A stretch of DNA of 64,000 nt, from NCBI GenBank assembly GCA_004296885.1, contig SCVN01000023.1, positions 372,001-436,000 on the forward strand, read 5' to 3'. Positions within the stretch are counted from its first letter, which is position 1; every line of letters begins with the position of its first letter. The translations under genes and the position numbers were made by a program. The DNA comes from Nitrospirota bacterium (GTDB lineage Bacteria > Nitrospirota > Nitrospiria > Nitrospirales > Nitrospiraceae). Below are positions 32,203 through 41,503 of the stretch, in pieces. Below the pieces are notes generated by a model. The model was not told the origin of the DNA and made no database searches. It saw only the letters and a program-made list of their open reading frames with translations.

Positions 32203-33129
32203 ATTCTTCAGGCGGGCCGCCAGGTCCAACAGGACCCCCTCGCGCAGCCCCAGGTCACTGACCAGGCAAGTCCGGAAGCCCAGGGTTTCCATAACCCCGC
32301 GCAGAATGATCGTCCCGGCCACGATCACATCTTCGCGCCCCAGTTCCAGCCCCAACAGCCCTTCGCGCTGCGCCTTCGTGCGGCTCAGGATATCCGCCTC
32401 AAGTCCCTTGATCGTCTCCAGCTCCAGCCGGTAGTTGTGGATCCGCGACCCCACGTAGGCCGGCAGTTTCTGGGCCATGGCCGCGAGCGTCGTGATCGTG
32501 CCGGCCGTGCCGACAAAGGTCGCACCGGCCAGGTCGCCGAGCGTGAGGCGAGCGTCTTGTGCGGTCTGTTGGACAAGGTCTCTGGCTGCCTGCAACTCGC
32601 CGACCGTCGGCGGATCGTGAAGCAGGAGCCGCTCGGTGAGCCGCACCACGCCGATTTCCTTGGAACAGACGATCGGGGTTCTGCCGGGCTGATCCAGGAT
32701 GAATTCCGTACTGCCGCCGCCGATATCCAGCCCGAGCATCTTCGCGACTCCGGCGGGGAGACCGGACCGGATGCCGAGCAGGGTCCGGCGGGCTTCCTCT
32801 TCTCCGCTGATGATCTCGACCGTGAAACCGGTTTCGCGCCGCACCAGGTCGAGAAATGCATCCCGATTGCTCGCCTCTCGGACCGCGCTGGTCGCCACCA
32901 CGGCCACCGCCTCGGCCCGGTGCGTCGTCACCTGACCCTTCCACTCGCGCAAGACCTCGATCACGCGCTGCGCGGCGGCCGGACTCAGCTTGCGGCTGTG
33001 ATCCAACCCCTCGCCCAGCCTCAGGACCCGCCGCTCGGAATGCAACTCGACGAGCGGCCGGTTGGCCTGCCACCTGGCAATCAAGAGCCGACAGGTCAGG
33101 GTTCCAATATCAATCCCGGCCAGGATCAT
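32197..33129 (-). CDS. Exopolyphosphatase / pppGpp phosphohydrolase (Ppx/GppA family)
   Basis: A 310-residue protein containing only the actin-like phosphatase core of the Ppx/GppA family. Motifs: AGIDIGTLTCRLLIA (phosphate 1), VVATSAVREASN, EIISGEEEARRTLLG, GLDIGGGSTEFIL (phosphate 2), GTAGTITTLAAM. It lacks the C-terminal HD-type and later domains of E. coli Ppx (about 500 aa), matching the short form found in many bacteria. It hydrolyses polyphosphate and/or pppGpp, so it ties to phosphate storage or the stringent response. It is 50 bp downstream of a small coiled-coil gene and of recG. Confidence 0.9.
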   Translation of the reverse strand: MILAGIDIGTLTCRLLIARWQANRPLVELHSERRVLRLGEGLDHSRKLSPAAAQRVIEVLREWKGQVTTHRAEAVAVVATSAVREASNRDAFLDLVRRETGFTVEIISGEEEARRTLLGIRSGLPAGVAKMLGLDIGGGSTEFILDQPGRTPIVCSKEIGVVRLTERLLLHDPPTVGELQAARDLVQQTAQDARLTLGDLAGATFVGTAGTITTLAAMAQKLPAYVGSRIHNYRLELETIKGLEADILSRTKAQREGLLGLELGREDVIVAGTIILRGVMETLGFRTCLVSDLGLREGVLLDLAARLKNS

Positions 33130-33179
33130 GACGGAGCCTTCTGCGGAATGAATGAGCGGCGGGAGGCGGTTGAAGAGAG

Positions 33180-33503
33180 TCAGGACGAGGCTTTGGCATC
33201 TTCCATTTCGGCCAGCAACTTGGCCCGCTGGAGTTTCAGCTCCTGAGCCTGGTCCGCGCCACGCACGATTTCGAAATCGGAGAGGATCTGTTCCGTCGTC
33301 ACGTTCCGTTCCTGCAGCTCCACGGCGCGCTCGCCGATGTCGCGGGACAGGTCGCCGAACCGGCCGTCCAACTTGCGCAACTCCCGACGCAACTGCAACA
33401 ACTCCGTTTCCACCATCGCACGGTTGGCCGCCTGCGCCGCCCCATAGCGCAGGCTCGCCCAGCCGACCCTCAAATCCTGTTTGACTCGTTGCAGCAACCC
33501 CAT
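33180..33503 (-). CDS. Small coiled-coil hypothetical protein (107 aa)
   Basis: A 107-residue, highly helical protein with heptad-type charge patterns (LLQLRRELRKLDGRFGDL, LKLQRAKLLAEMEDAK). It has no signal peptide and no Cys. The N-terminus GLLQRVKQDLRVGWASLRYG could be an amphipathic helix. It has no named family. It sits between recG and ppx in the same direction, 19 bp after the recG stop, and is likely cotranscribed with both. Confidence 0.65.
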   Translation of the reverse strand: MGLLQRVKQDLRVGWASLRYGAAQAANRAMVETELLQLRRELRKLDGRFGDLSRDIGERAVELQERNVTTEQILSDFEIVRGADQAQELKLQRAKLLAEMEDAKASS

Positions 33504-33522
33504 AGTCCCCTCCCCACCCGGG

Positions 33523-36078
33523 TCAGCTGACGGACCCGAGATCCAGCTTGTCCTTCCAGCGCCGCAGCATCACGGTCCGCAACGCTTGGTGGCGCGGCTC
33601 GGACAAATGCGGGTCCGACGCCAGCAACGCAAACGCTTCCTGCCTTGCCGATTCGAGTAAGACCCCGTCCCGGATGAGATTGGCCACCCGTAATTCAGGC
33701 AACCCCCACTGGCGCACACCGAAAAATTCCCCCGGCCCCCGGATGCGGAGGTCTTCTTCCGCAATGACAAAGCCATCGGTCGAGTTGACCAAGGCCTCCA
33801 GGCGTTGGCGCGAAGGGCTGGCTCCGGCTCCCCTTGGGGACCCGGATCGAGCCGCTGGCTGCCAACTCTGCTCCTCACGGTTCCCGGCGGCTCCCCGCCC
33901 CGAAGCCAGGAGCAGACAGTAGGACTGGATCGCGCTCCGCCCCACCCGGCCCCGCAGCTGATGCAGTTGCGCCAGCCCAAACCGCTCGGCATGTTCCACG
34001 AGTATCACAGTCGCGTTCGGCACGTCCACCCCGACTTCCACGACGGTGGTCGCCACAAGAATCTGAATCGTGCCGGCCTTAAACGCCGCCATCGTCCGTT
34101 CTTTCTCGTCGGCCTTCAAGCGCCCATGCAGGAGCCCCACGCGGGCGTCGCGGAACTCCTTGGCCTGAAGTTGCTCGGCCGCCTGGATCGCCGCCTGCAG
34201 ATCGACCTTTTCCGACTCCTCCACCAGAGGATAGACGATATAGCCTTGCCGGCCGGCCCGCACTTCATCGTGCACCAACTGATAGGCCCGGCGACGCTGG
34301 GATTCGTTGAACAGCCAGGTCCGGACCGGGCGACGCCCCGGCGGCAACGCGTCGATCACCGAGATATCCAAATCCCCATAGACGGTCATAGCCAAGGTCC
34401 TGGGGATCGGCGTGGCCGTCATGACCAGCACGTCCGGGTGATAGCCCTTCTCCAGCAAGGTCTTCCGTTGAAGCACCCCGAACTTGTGCTGCTCGTCGAT
34501 CACCGTCAGCCCCAGCCGCGCGAATTGGACGCCCTTCTGGATCAGCGCATGGGTGCCGATCACGACATGGGCCGCGCCGCTTTCGATCTGCGCGAGCGTC
34601 GCCGCTTTCGCCTTGGCCGCCCCCCCACTCTTGAGCAGCACCACCGTCAGCCCCAGCGAATCCAGGAGCGGACGCAAGTTGAGGTAATGTTGCTCCGCCA
34701 GGATTTCGGTCGGCACCATAAGGGCCGCCTGGTAGCCGGACCCGCAGGCAATGACCATCGCGATCAGCCCGACGATCGTCTTGCCGCAGCCCACATCGCC
34801 CTGGATCAGCCGATTCATCGGCCGCAACGATGCCATGTCCCGCTGGATTTCGCCCAACACCCGCTCCTGAGCCGCCGTGAGCTGAAACGGCAAGAGGGTC
34901 CGAAGCTTGGCCGCCAGTTGCGTGCCGGTATCGAACCGGATGCCTTTCACCTCTTCCTTGACGGTCCGTTGGCGCATGGCCAAAGCCAGCTCCAGCACGA
35001 AAAATTCCTCGAACGCCAGCCGCCGGTGCGCCGGAGTCGTCCCGCGATCGAGCGCTTCCATCGAACCCTGGCCGGCCTGGCGGCCCGGCACGGGAGGGAA
35101 ATGGAGATCGGGAATCGCGCGGTGGATCGACGGGAGGCGCAGCTTGGCCAGCAATGAGGCCGGCACGATGTCTTCCATGCCTGGCGCATACTGATCCAGC
35201 AAGCCCTTGACGATCGTTCGGAACTGGCGGGACGTGAGCCCCTTCGTCTCATGGTAGATCGGCACGATCCGGCCGACGTGCAACGGCGTATCCTGTTCCT
35301 CCCCCAAGACCTCGTATTGAGGAGACTCCAGGCCGAGATCGGTCCAGCCTTTGCGGCCGGCCGACACTATGCCGCTCAGCATCACGCGGGCCCCCGGCTT
35401 TAACTGCGTTTCCAGATAGGGCTGATTGAAGAAGACCGCATGTACCGAGCCGGTTGCGTCCTCCACCGTCACCTCCAGAATGGAGAGACGACGCCTGGCC
35501 GCGCGCTTCAGCTCGCTGCTGTGCACGATCCCGCAGACGGTCGCCAGCTTGCCCGGCGCCAGTTGCCCGATGGAAGTCACGACCGACCGGTCCTCGTAGC
35601 GCCAGGGCAGGAACCAAAGGGCATCTTCAACCGTCCTGATCCCCAGCCGCTCCAGCAACGGCGTCCGCTTGGGCCCGACACCCCGAGCAAACTGGATCGG
35701 AAGATTCCACAGGTCGGAAGCAACGGGGCCGGAACTCGGGATGTGAGGATGGGTCTGCCCCTGCCCTGCGCCTCGCGCTTCTTCCTTCGCGTCTATGTCC
35801 ATCGAGCGCAGCCGGCTCAGGATCGCCTGCGCGCTTGCCAGCCGGCGCTTGCGCTCGGCCTGATCGGGAATCTGGTCGTAATCGGCGAAGAGTTGGCGGA
35901 TCGTCAGCAAATCGGTTTCGACGGCGGCCGAGTAGACATCGTCAGCCAAGGCCTCCACAACCTGGCGCGACACGAACGGGCCGAGGCCTTTCACCGTCGA
36001 GAGATACGCGTAGGCATCGCGGCTGGCGAAGTCAATGGGACGGGCCAGGCGCTGCACAATGTGCTGCAGTCGCTCCAT
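33523..36078 (-). CDS. recG: ATP-dependent DNA helicase RecG
   Basis: About 851 residues, a branch-migrating helicase that rescues stalled forks. An N-terminal extension of roughly 130 residues precedes the wedge (OB) domain, whose start is near PIQFARGVGPKRTPLLERLG. Helicase motifs: GDVGCGKTIVGLIA (Walker A), DEQHKFG (motif II), MTATPIPRTLAM, LLHGRLKADEKE, HQLRGRVGRS (motif VI). After motif VI, where E. coli has a short linker, about 28 Gly/Arg/Ser-rich residues are inserted before TDGFVIAEEDLRIRGPGEFFG. A TTG at 36114 in frame could be the start; I prefer the ATG at 36078. Confidence 0.93.
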   Translation of the reverse strand: MERLQHIVQRLARPIDFASRDAYAYLSTVKGLGPFVSRQVVEALADDVYSAAVETDLLTIRQLFADYDQIPDQAERKRRLASAQAILSRLRSMDIDAKEEARGAGQGQTHPHIPSSGPVASDLWNLPIQFARGVGPKRTPLLERLGIRTVEDALWFLPWRYEDRSVVTSIGQLAPGKLATVCGIVHSSELKRAARRRLSILEVTVEDATGSVHAVFFNQPYLETQLKPGARVMLSGIVSAGRKGWTDLGLESPQYEVLGEEQDTPLHVGRIVPIYHETKGLTSRQFRTIVKGLLDQYAPGMEDIVPASLLAKLRLPSIHRAIPDLHFPPVPGRQAGQGSMEALDRGTTPAHRRLAFEEFFVLELALAMRQRTVKEEVKGIRFDTGTQLAAKLRTLLPFQLTAAQERVLGEIQRDMASLRPMNRLIQGDVGCGKTIVGLIAMVIACGSGYQAALMVPTEILAEQHYLNLRPLLDSLGLTVVLLKSGGAAKAKAATLAQIESGAAHVVIGTHALIQKGVQFARLGLTVIDEQHKFGVLQRKTLLEKGYHPDVLVMTATPIPRTLAMTVYGDLDISVIDALPPGRRPVRTWLFNESQRRRAYQLVHDEVRAGRQGYIVYPLVEESEKVDLQAAIQAAEQLQAKEFRDARVGLLHGRLKADEKERTMAAFKAGTIQILVATTVVEVGVDVPNATVILVEHAERFGLAQLHQLRGRVGRSAIQSYCLLLASGRGAAGNREEQSWQPAARSGSPRGAGASPSRQRLEALVNSTDGFVIAEEDLRIRGPGEFFGVRQWGLPELRVANLIRDGVLLESARQEAFALLASDPHLSEPRHQALRTVMLRRWKDKLDLGSVS

Positions 36079-36120
36079 GCAGACAGACGGCACCAAGGTA
36101 GGCTTGTCAGACAAGACGCC

Positions 36121-36136
36121 CGTATGGTAGCATACG
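36121..36136. promoter_or_regulatory. Perfect inverted repeat (possible operator) between recG and rpmB
   Basis: CGTATG-GTAG-CATACG is a perfect 6-bp palindrome with a 4-nt spacer in the 108-bp divergent gap 36079-36186. It could be an operator or a small hairpin. No clear -35/-10 was assigned for rpmB or recG. Confidence 0.3.
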
Positions 36137-36186
36137 CCCCGTGTACAGACAATTTTGACCGTCTCGTGAGGGAAGGAGTTCGAACC

Positions 36187-36378
36187 GTGGCTTTTTCATG
36201 CGACCTCTGCGGCAAGAAGCATCAATCCGGCCATAACGTGAGCCATGCCAACAACAAAACCAAGCGCATCTTCGCGCCCAATCTCCAGCGGGTCAAGGCG
36301 GTGGTGGAGGGCGCGACCAAGCATATCCGCGTCTGCACCCGCTGCCTGCGCACCGGATTGGTCAAGAAAGCGGTCTAG
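36187..36378 (+). CDS. rpmB: 50S ribosomal protein L28 (zinc-binding form)
   Basis: A 63-residue large-subunit protein with the L28 signature GKKHQSGHNVSHANNKTKR (about 9-27). It keeps four cysteines, CDLC (6-9) and CTRC (about 50-53), the zinc-coordinating C+ form. It starts at GTG with GGAAGGAG upstream. The gap after it (36379-36599, 221 bp) holds no recognisable gene, and no T-run terminator was found. Confidence 0.96.
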   Translation: MAFSCDLCGKKHQSGHNVSHANNKTKRIFAPNLQRVKAVVEGATKHIRVCTRCLRTGLVKKAV

Positions 36379-36599
36379 CACCCTCGTCACACAGCACATT
36401 CCGCTTCGACGGTTTCATCGCCAGACCGACCGCATCCTCCCGCGTATTCCCGTTCCCCATCCGGTATTCGCCCAAGTCCATACGCATCCTCAAGGCTAAC
36501 AGCAAGAACGGGAGCACGTGCGGTGCGCAGACGTGGCGACGCCAGGGCAACAGAGAGCTGTCATCAATCCCCCACGGGGAACTGGGGCAAGCAGGCAGG

Positions 36600-37955
36600 T
36601 TAGTTCGGTTCGAGGAGACGCACGCCTTTCTTGAGCATGTCCGGACTGCCCAGGAGTTGAGGACTCTGTTCATTGTGAAATTCTCGTCGGGCCACCCGTT
36701 CGACCTGCGGCTTCAAATACTCGAACAACTCCCTGAGATCGATGCTCCGATCCTTGTCGCGACCTCCCTCTCCCTGCAGGCCTTTCAAGAAGAAATAGGT
36801 CAGCAAGCCGTGGCCCTTCTGATCGTAGGTTGACGAGACTTGCTCGCCGGAACTGGCGGCCAGCACCACGGTCTTGCCCTTGGCCAGCAGCGGATTTTCC
36901 ACGGACAGTACCATGGGCCTCATCCCCTTGGCGATCACGGAACGGCCGCCAGCGCCGGAGAAACAGGAGTCGAGCATGACCACGACTTCCTTCGCCGGCA
37001 GATCAGCCAGCTTGGCGTAGAGCCGATCCAGCGAGTAGCTAGTCTGGTCCACGAAGGTCGGGTCACCGTCGTAGGGTACAAGAAATGCCTTGCCGGTTTT
37101 CGGGTTGGGTGCCCCGTGCCCCGAATAGTAGATGAAGACCGAGTCGTCTTTCTCCACGTGATCGGGCAACCACCCTTCGAGATACTTCTCTATCCCCGTC
37201 TTGGTCGCCCGTTCGTTGAGCAACACCACGACGTTCTCCTCCTGGTAGCCCAACGTCTTGGTGAGATATTGCCCCATGACCTCGGCGTCATGTGCGGCAA
37301 AGTCCGCCTTGGGCAGCTTCTGCTGATACTGCTCGATGCCGACGAGGATCGCATAGGCATGGGTCCTGGCCTTGACGTCCGACGCGGGCACACGATCCAC
37401 ATCGCTCGCGGGCACAACCGCCGCCGCGGGCGGGGCTGCCGTCAGCGGCGCGGAAGACGACGGCACGCCCAGCTTGGCCAATTCCTTCTCCTCGGCATAT
37501 TCAAGCAATCGCGCGACTTTGGTGTTCCCCGTATGCTTGGCATATTGGAGCGAGGTGCACATGTTGATGTCGAATCCGCCGGAATCGCAGACCTGGACCT
37601 GCGCGTTGTTCGTTTCCGCTCCCCGCTCCAGCAGGAATTGGACCATCTGCACATCGCCTCTGCCCACGGCCGCATCGAGGGGCGTCATGTTCCAATTGGT
37701 CTTGGCATTCACGTCGGCGCCACGCTCCAACAGGAATTTGGCCACCGGCTGATTGCCCGACCAGACCGCGCAGAACAAGGCAGTCTCTCCGGCATTCATG
37801 CCACAGGCGTCCTTCTCGTTGACGTCTTGCCCCTGCTCCAGCAATGCGCTCATCGCTTTCAGATCGCCTCGTCCCGCCGCATCGCCCAAGGGGGTGGCGC
37901 AACCGGCGAGCAGAAGGAGCAACAGTCCCGTAAGGAGTCGAACCGGCGCAGTCAT
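36600..37955 (-). CDS. Ankyrin-repeat caspase-like (C14) lipoprotein
   Basis: A 451-residue predicted lipoprotein. Signal peptide LLTGLLLLLLAGC with lipobox Cys19. Residues about 22-150 form three to four ankyrin repeats (GDLKAMSALLEQGQDVNEKD, VAKFLLERGADVNAK, VQMVQFLLERGAETNN). Residues about 198-440 are a caspase-like domain: ILVGIEQYQQKLPKADFA, catalytic His280 in YYSGHG and Cys331 in DSCFSG. The loop matching the EF-hand of its paralogue is degenerate here (GRDKDRSIDLRE). It is a clear paralogue of 10471-12033. The frame is open through the tRNA gene to 38144; the ATG at 37955, with GGAGG upstream, is the true start. Confidence 0.87.
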   Translation of the reverse strand: MTAPVRLLTGLLLLLLAGCATPLGDAAGRGDLKAMSALLEQGQDVNEKDACGMNAGETALFCAVWSGNQPVAKFLLERGADVNAKTNWNMTPLDAAVGRGDVQMVQFLLERGAETNNAQVQVCDSGGFDINMCTSLQYAKHTGNTKVARLLEYAEEKELAKLGVPSSSAPLTAAPPAAAVVPASDVDRVPASDVKARTHAYAILVGIEQYQQKLPKADFAAHDAEVMGQYLTKTLGYQEENVVVLLNERATKTGIEKYLEGWLPDHVEKDDSVFIYYSGHGAPNPKTGKAFLVPYDGDPTFVDQTSYSLDRLYAKLADLPAKEVVVMLDSCFSGAGGRSVIAKGMRPMVLSVENPLLAKGKTVVLAASSGEQVSSTYDQKGHGLLTYFFLKGLQGEGGRDKDRSIDLRELFEYLKPQVERVARREFHNEQSPQLLGSPDMLKKGVRLLEPN

Positions 37956-38111
37956 AATCGACCTCCGCTTGGCTGGCGGCAATCCCAGCGCAATACAATG
38001 GACATGAAAGAAAGATGGAAGGACGTCAGCCAAGAAACACGTGACGTGCTTCTTTATAGGCATCAATGACGCTAAGGCAATAATAAACCGATGGGTCATG
38101 CAAGCGAGGTA

Positions 38112-38186
<75 letters not shown>

Positions 38187-38218
38187 CCTCAGGATATGTG
38201 CGATGAGAGAACGACCGA

Positions 38219-38247
38219 ATCCTACGCTGCGGCTTCGAGCAAGTCAA
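38219..38247 (-). promoter_or_regulatory. Candidate sigma-70 promoter for tRNA-Gly
   Basis: On the minus strand, TTGACT (38247-38242, 5/6), a 17-nt spacer and TAGGAT (38224-38219, 4/6) lie 33 bp before the tRNA 5' end, as expected for a stable RNA promoter placed after the tyrS stop. Confidence 0.5.
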
Positions 38248-38266
38248 GGGCGACTGAACGCTTAAA

Positions 38267-39487
38267 TCAGGAAGCTTTGTATTCAACGGTCGCAAATTTT
38301 CGCTTGCCGATTCGAAGCCGGTATTGCCGGCCGGCGACCAAAGGGGTGGTTGCGTTCGGGTCGGTCTGCTTCTGCTCATCCATCTCCACCCCGCCCTGGA
38401 CGATCAGCCGCCTGGCTTCGCTCTTGCTGGGCACCAGCTTGGTTCTGGCCACCAGATCCACCAGCCCAATCGCCGGCGCAGCCGGATCGGCCACATCGGC
38501 AGCGGTCAACATCACCCTTGCATCCGGCTCATCCGGAAATTCCTTCTCGCTGAAGCGGTGGGCAAATTCCTGCCTGGCGCCTGCCGCCGCGTCGGCCCCG
38601 TAGTACCGGGTGACGATCAGTTCCGCCAGCTTCTGCTTGGCCTGCATCGGATGGGCCGATTTGACCTGCTCCAAATTCTCCGTTGTCAGCAACTCATAGT
38701 ACCGGAGCATCAGTTGATCGCTGATGGACATGAGTTTGCCGAACATGTCGTTGGGGACGTCCCTGATAGCGATGTAATTCCCAAAGCTCTTGCTCATCTT
38801 GCGGACCCCGTCGGTCCCTTCCAGCAAGGGCATCGTCAGCACGACTTGCGCCTCCTGCTTGTAGTCCCGCTGCAAATCGCGCCCGACCAGGAGATTGAAC
38901 TTCTGGTCCGTCCCGCCCAGCTCCACGTCGGCCTTGAGCTCCACCGAGTCGTAGCCCTGGATCAAGGGATAGAGAAACTCATGGATACTGATCGGTTTCT
39001 GCTCGTGATAACGTTTGTGAAAGTCCTCCCGTTCCAGCATCCGCGCCACGTTGTAATGGGCGCTGAGCTGGATCAACTGGTCGGCCGTCATCCGGCTCAT
39101 CCAGTGGCTGTTGAAGACGATCTCCGTCTTCGCCGGATCGAGGATCTTGAAGATTTGCTCCTGATAAGTCCTCGCGTTCTCTTGGACCTTCTCCTTGGTC
39201 AATGCCACGCGCGTCTCGGACACGCCGGTCGGGTCCCCGATCATGCCGGTGAAATCGCCGATCAGGAAGAGCACATGGTGTCCCAGGTCCTGAAAGTGCT
39301 TGAGCTTGTGGATCAGGACCGTATGGCCCAGGTGCAGGTCAGGCGCGGTCGGATCGAACCCGGCCTTCACGCGCAGGGGCCGCTTCTCTTTGAGCGAGCG
39401 GGTGAGCTTGGATTCCAGCTCGTTCTGCTGAATGACCTCCACGGCCCCGCGGAGAATCAAATCGAGTTGCCTGGTCAGTTCGCTCAT
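38267..39487 (-). CDS. tyrS: Tyrosyl-tRNA synthetase
   Basis: A 406-residue class I synthetase charging tRNA-Tyr. The catalytic domain has [18 protein letters not shown] (HxGH motif as HLGH) and KMSKSFGN (KMSKS). The C-terminal S4-like RNA-binding domain (about 340-406) has [20 protein letters not shown] and VEMDEQ. The [20 protein letters not shown] variant corresponds to the TyrS form common in Gram-negatives. The start overlaps the stop of the ComEA-like gene by 4 bp (ATGA). Confidence 0.97.
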   Translation of the reverse strand: MSELTRQLDLILRGAVEVIQQNELESKLTRSLKEKRPLRVKAGFDPTAPDLHLGHTVLIHKLKHFQDLGHHVLFLIGDFTGMIGDPTGVSETRVALTKEKVQENARTYQEQIFKILDPAKTEIVFNSHWMSRMTADQLIQLSAHYNVARMLEREDFHKRYHEQKPISIHEFLYPLIQGYDSVELKADVELGGTDQKFNLLVGRDLQRDYKQEAQVVLTMPLLEGTDGVRKMSKSFGNYIAIRDVPNDMFGKLMSISDQLMLRYYELLTTENLEQVKSAHPMQAKQKLAELIVTRYYGADAAAGARQEFAHRFSEKEFPDEPDARVMLTAADVADPAAPAIGLVDLVARTKLVPSKSEARRLIVQGGVEMDEQKQTDPNATTPLVAGRQYRLRIGKRKFATVEYKAS

Positions 39488-39990
39488 CGTTCCGCCTGAT
39501 CTTTGGCCCGTGGGGCCGCTTCCTGTCGGGGTTTGGGCGCAGGCGTCGCGCCGGCAACCGGCGCACTGAATGAACCGACCGTCACCAACGGCCTGATCTG
39601 CCGCAGTTTCTTCTCCCCGATGCCTTTGACGTGATTCAATTCGTCCACCCTCTTGAACGGTCCCCGCTCACGCCGCCATTGCACGATACGCTGGGCCAGC
39701 ACCGGACCGATGCCCGGCAACTGTTCCAGTTCGCCGGCGGTCGCCCTGTTCAAATCCAATTTCTGAGACGCGTCGGTCGTTCCGCCGGCCTTGGGCCCAC
39801 TCGCTCCCGGTTGAATCGTGTTCCTACCTATTGCGCTGTCCCGGACAGACTCCGCTCGGGGCATCGGAGCGGGAGTTGGCCCCTCCCCCTCCTCCGGCCC
39901 CGACTCATCCGGCATCGGCCAGCCGATCCAGAACACCAGAGCGACCGCCGCAGCCAGCATGGCCAGCTTGATCAGCAGCGACTGCACCAT
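39484..39990 (-). CDS. ComEA-like helix-hairpin-helix DNA-binding protein
   Basis: A 168-residue protein with an N-terminal membrane helix ([19 protein letters not shown]), a low-complexity Pro/Ala/Glu linker (about 27-75), a pair of helix-hairpin-helix motifs in about 78-140 ([20 protein letters not shown], then [20 protein letters not shown]) and a disordered tail. This is the ComEA domain, which binds double-stranded DNA during uptake. ComEC is not in the window. It is translationally coupled to tyrS. Confidence 0.85.
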   Translation of the reverse strand: MVQSLLIKLAMLAAAVALVFWIGWPMPDESGPEEGEGPTPAPMPRAESVRDSAIGRNTIQPGASGPKAGGTTDASQKLDLNRATAGELEQLPGIGPVLAQRIVQWRRERGPFKRVDELNHVKGIGEKKLRQIRPLVTVGSFSAPVAGATPAPKPRQEAAPRAKDQAER

Positions 39991-39996
39991 AGTCCA

Positions 39997-40061
39997 TAAA
40001 GTCAGAAAGTCAAAAAGTTGCAGGCCTCAAGACGTGACGACTTGCTGACTTTCAGACTTTA
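39997..40061. repeat. Inverted repeat flanking the lpdA/ComEA-like boundary
   Basis: The arms 39997-40012 and 40046-40061 are complementary at 15 of 16 positions (TAAAGTCAGAAAGTCA against its complement with one mismatch), separated by 33 nt. The right arm contains the lpdA stop codon. It lies in the 68-bp gap between lpdA and the ComEA-like gene, both on the minus strand. The stem is AT-rich; it may be a weak terminator or a dispersed repeat. Confidence 0.5.
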
Positions 40062-41489
40062 CGACATTCTTTTTCTCGCCTGATGGATCGCCATTCCCGC
40101 GACGTCTTCCGCCGCTTCCATCAGACCCTCGGCCAGGGTCGGATGGGCGTGAATCATGTCGGCCATCGTGGACACGGTCGCTCCCGCTTGCATGGCCAGG
40201 GCCGCTTCATGGACGAGGTCGGCCGCATGGGCTCCGACGATGTGGGTTCCCAGCACTTTTCCCGTCTTCCCATCGGCGATGACTTTGAACAGGCCCGTGG
40301 CATCCCCCGTCGCTTGCGCCTTACCCAATCCCAGATACCGGAACCGCCCCACTTTCACGTCCTGTTCCGGATTCCCTCCCCGTTGGGCGCACCGTTCTTT
40401 GGCTTGCTGCTCGGTCAGTCCCACCCGGCCGATTTCCGGCAGGGTGAAGATGCCCGCCGGCACCACATCATAGGAGATCGCCTCCGGATGGCCCATGATA
40501 TTGGCCGCCGCCACTTTCCCCTGCGCGGAAGCCACATGGGCCAGCATGGCCTTCCCGACCACGTCTCCGATTGCATAAACACCCTTGACGGTGGTCTCCA
40601 TCCGGTCGTCGACCAGGATCTCGCCCCTCCGACCGAGCTGGACACCGACGGTTTCGAGGCCGATGCCCTTCGTGTTGAAGCCGCGCCCCACCGAGACGAG
40701 CAGCTTGTCCCCCGTCAGCCTGGTCCCGTCCTTGAGCAGGGCCGTCACGGCATCGGCTTCCCGCTCGACGCGTTCGACCGTCGTCCCGGTGCGCACCTCC
40801 ACCCCTCGCTTTTTGAGCTCCCGCTCCATGAAGGAGGCAATCTCTTCATCTTCGAGCGGCAGGAGACGGGCCATCAACTCGACGACCGTCACCTTGGTTC
40901 CCAGACCGCTATAGAGCGCCGCGAACTCGCAGCCTTCGACGCCGCCGCCGACGATCAGGAGGCTGGCCGGAACCGCCGTTTGGTCCAGGGCCTCCTTGCT
41001 GGTGATGATCTGCCGCCCGTCGACGGGGAACAGCGGCAGGTTCGGCCAGGAGGAGCCGGTGGCCACGATCACCGCATCCGCCTGCACTCTGATCTCGGTC
41101 CCGTCCGGCTTTCTCACCAACAGCGTTCGCGCATCCAGCAGCTCGCCGGTCCCGGCTATGTGTTCGACGCCCCAGGCTTTGAACAGAGTGGCGATGCCCT
41201 TGACCAGCCCTTCCACGACCTTGTTTTTTCTCGCCACCATGCGGGCGAGGTCGTAGGTCACGCCCCCGCCCAGCCGCAGGCCAACGTCCGCCGCCTTCTT
41301 GGCCCTGTCCCCCAACTCTACGACGGCGAGCAGCGCTTTGCTGGGAATACAGCCCCAGTTCAGACATACGCCTCCCAAGGCCTGGTTCTCCACGACCGTC
41401 ACCCGCGCCCCGAGCTGGGCGGCTCGGATCGCCGCCACGTACCCGCCGGGCCCCGCGCCCAGGATCGCGATGTGTGTCCGGTCCGTCAT
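40059..41489 (-). CDS. lpdA: Dihydrolipoyl dehydrogenase
   Basis: A 476-residue flavoprotein (E3). The N-terminal FAD motif is AILGAGPGGYVAAIRAAQLG, the redox-active disulfide GGVCLNWGCIPSKALL, the NAD-binding GGGVEGCEFAALYSGLG, and the C-terminal catalytic His in HAHPTLAEGLMEAAED. It reoxidises lipoyl groups of 2-oxoacid dehydrogenases or glycine cleavage. gcvH is 14 bp upstream in the same direction, so an H-protein-linked role is likely. The long antisense frame over it is a shadow. Confidence 0.97.
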   Translation of the reverse strand: MTDRTHIAILGAGPGGYVAAIRAAQLGARVTVVENQALGGVCLNWGCIPSKALLAVVELGDRAKKAADVGLRLGGGVTYDLARMVARKNKVVEGLVKGIATLFKAWGVEHIAGTGELLDARTLLVRKPDGTEIRVQADAVIVATGSSWPNLPLFPVDGRQIITSKEALDQTAVPASLLIVGGGVEGCEFAALYSGLGTKVTVVELMARLLPLEDEEIASFMERELKKRGVEVRTGTTVERVEREADAVTALLKDGTRLTGDKLLVSVGRGFNTKGIGLETVGVQLGRRGEILVDDRMETTVKGVYAIGDVVGKAMLAHVASAQGKVAAANIMGHPEAISYDVVPAGIFTLPEIGRVGLTEQQAKERCAQRGGNPEQDVKVGRFRYLGLGKAQATGDATGLFKVIADGKTGKVLGTHIVGAHAADLVHEAALAMQAGATVSTMADMIHAHPTLAEGLMEAAEDVAGMAIHQARKRMS

Positions 41490-41503
41490 GCTGTCAGTCG
41501 GTG

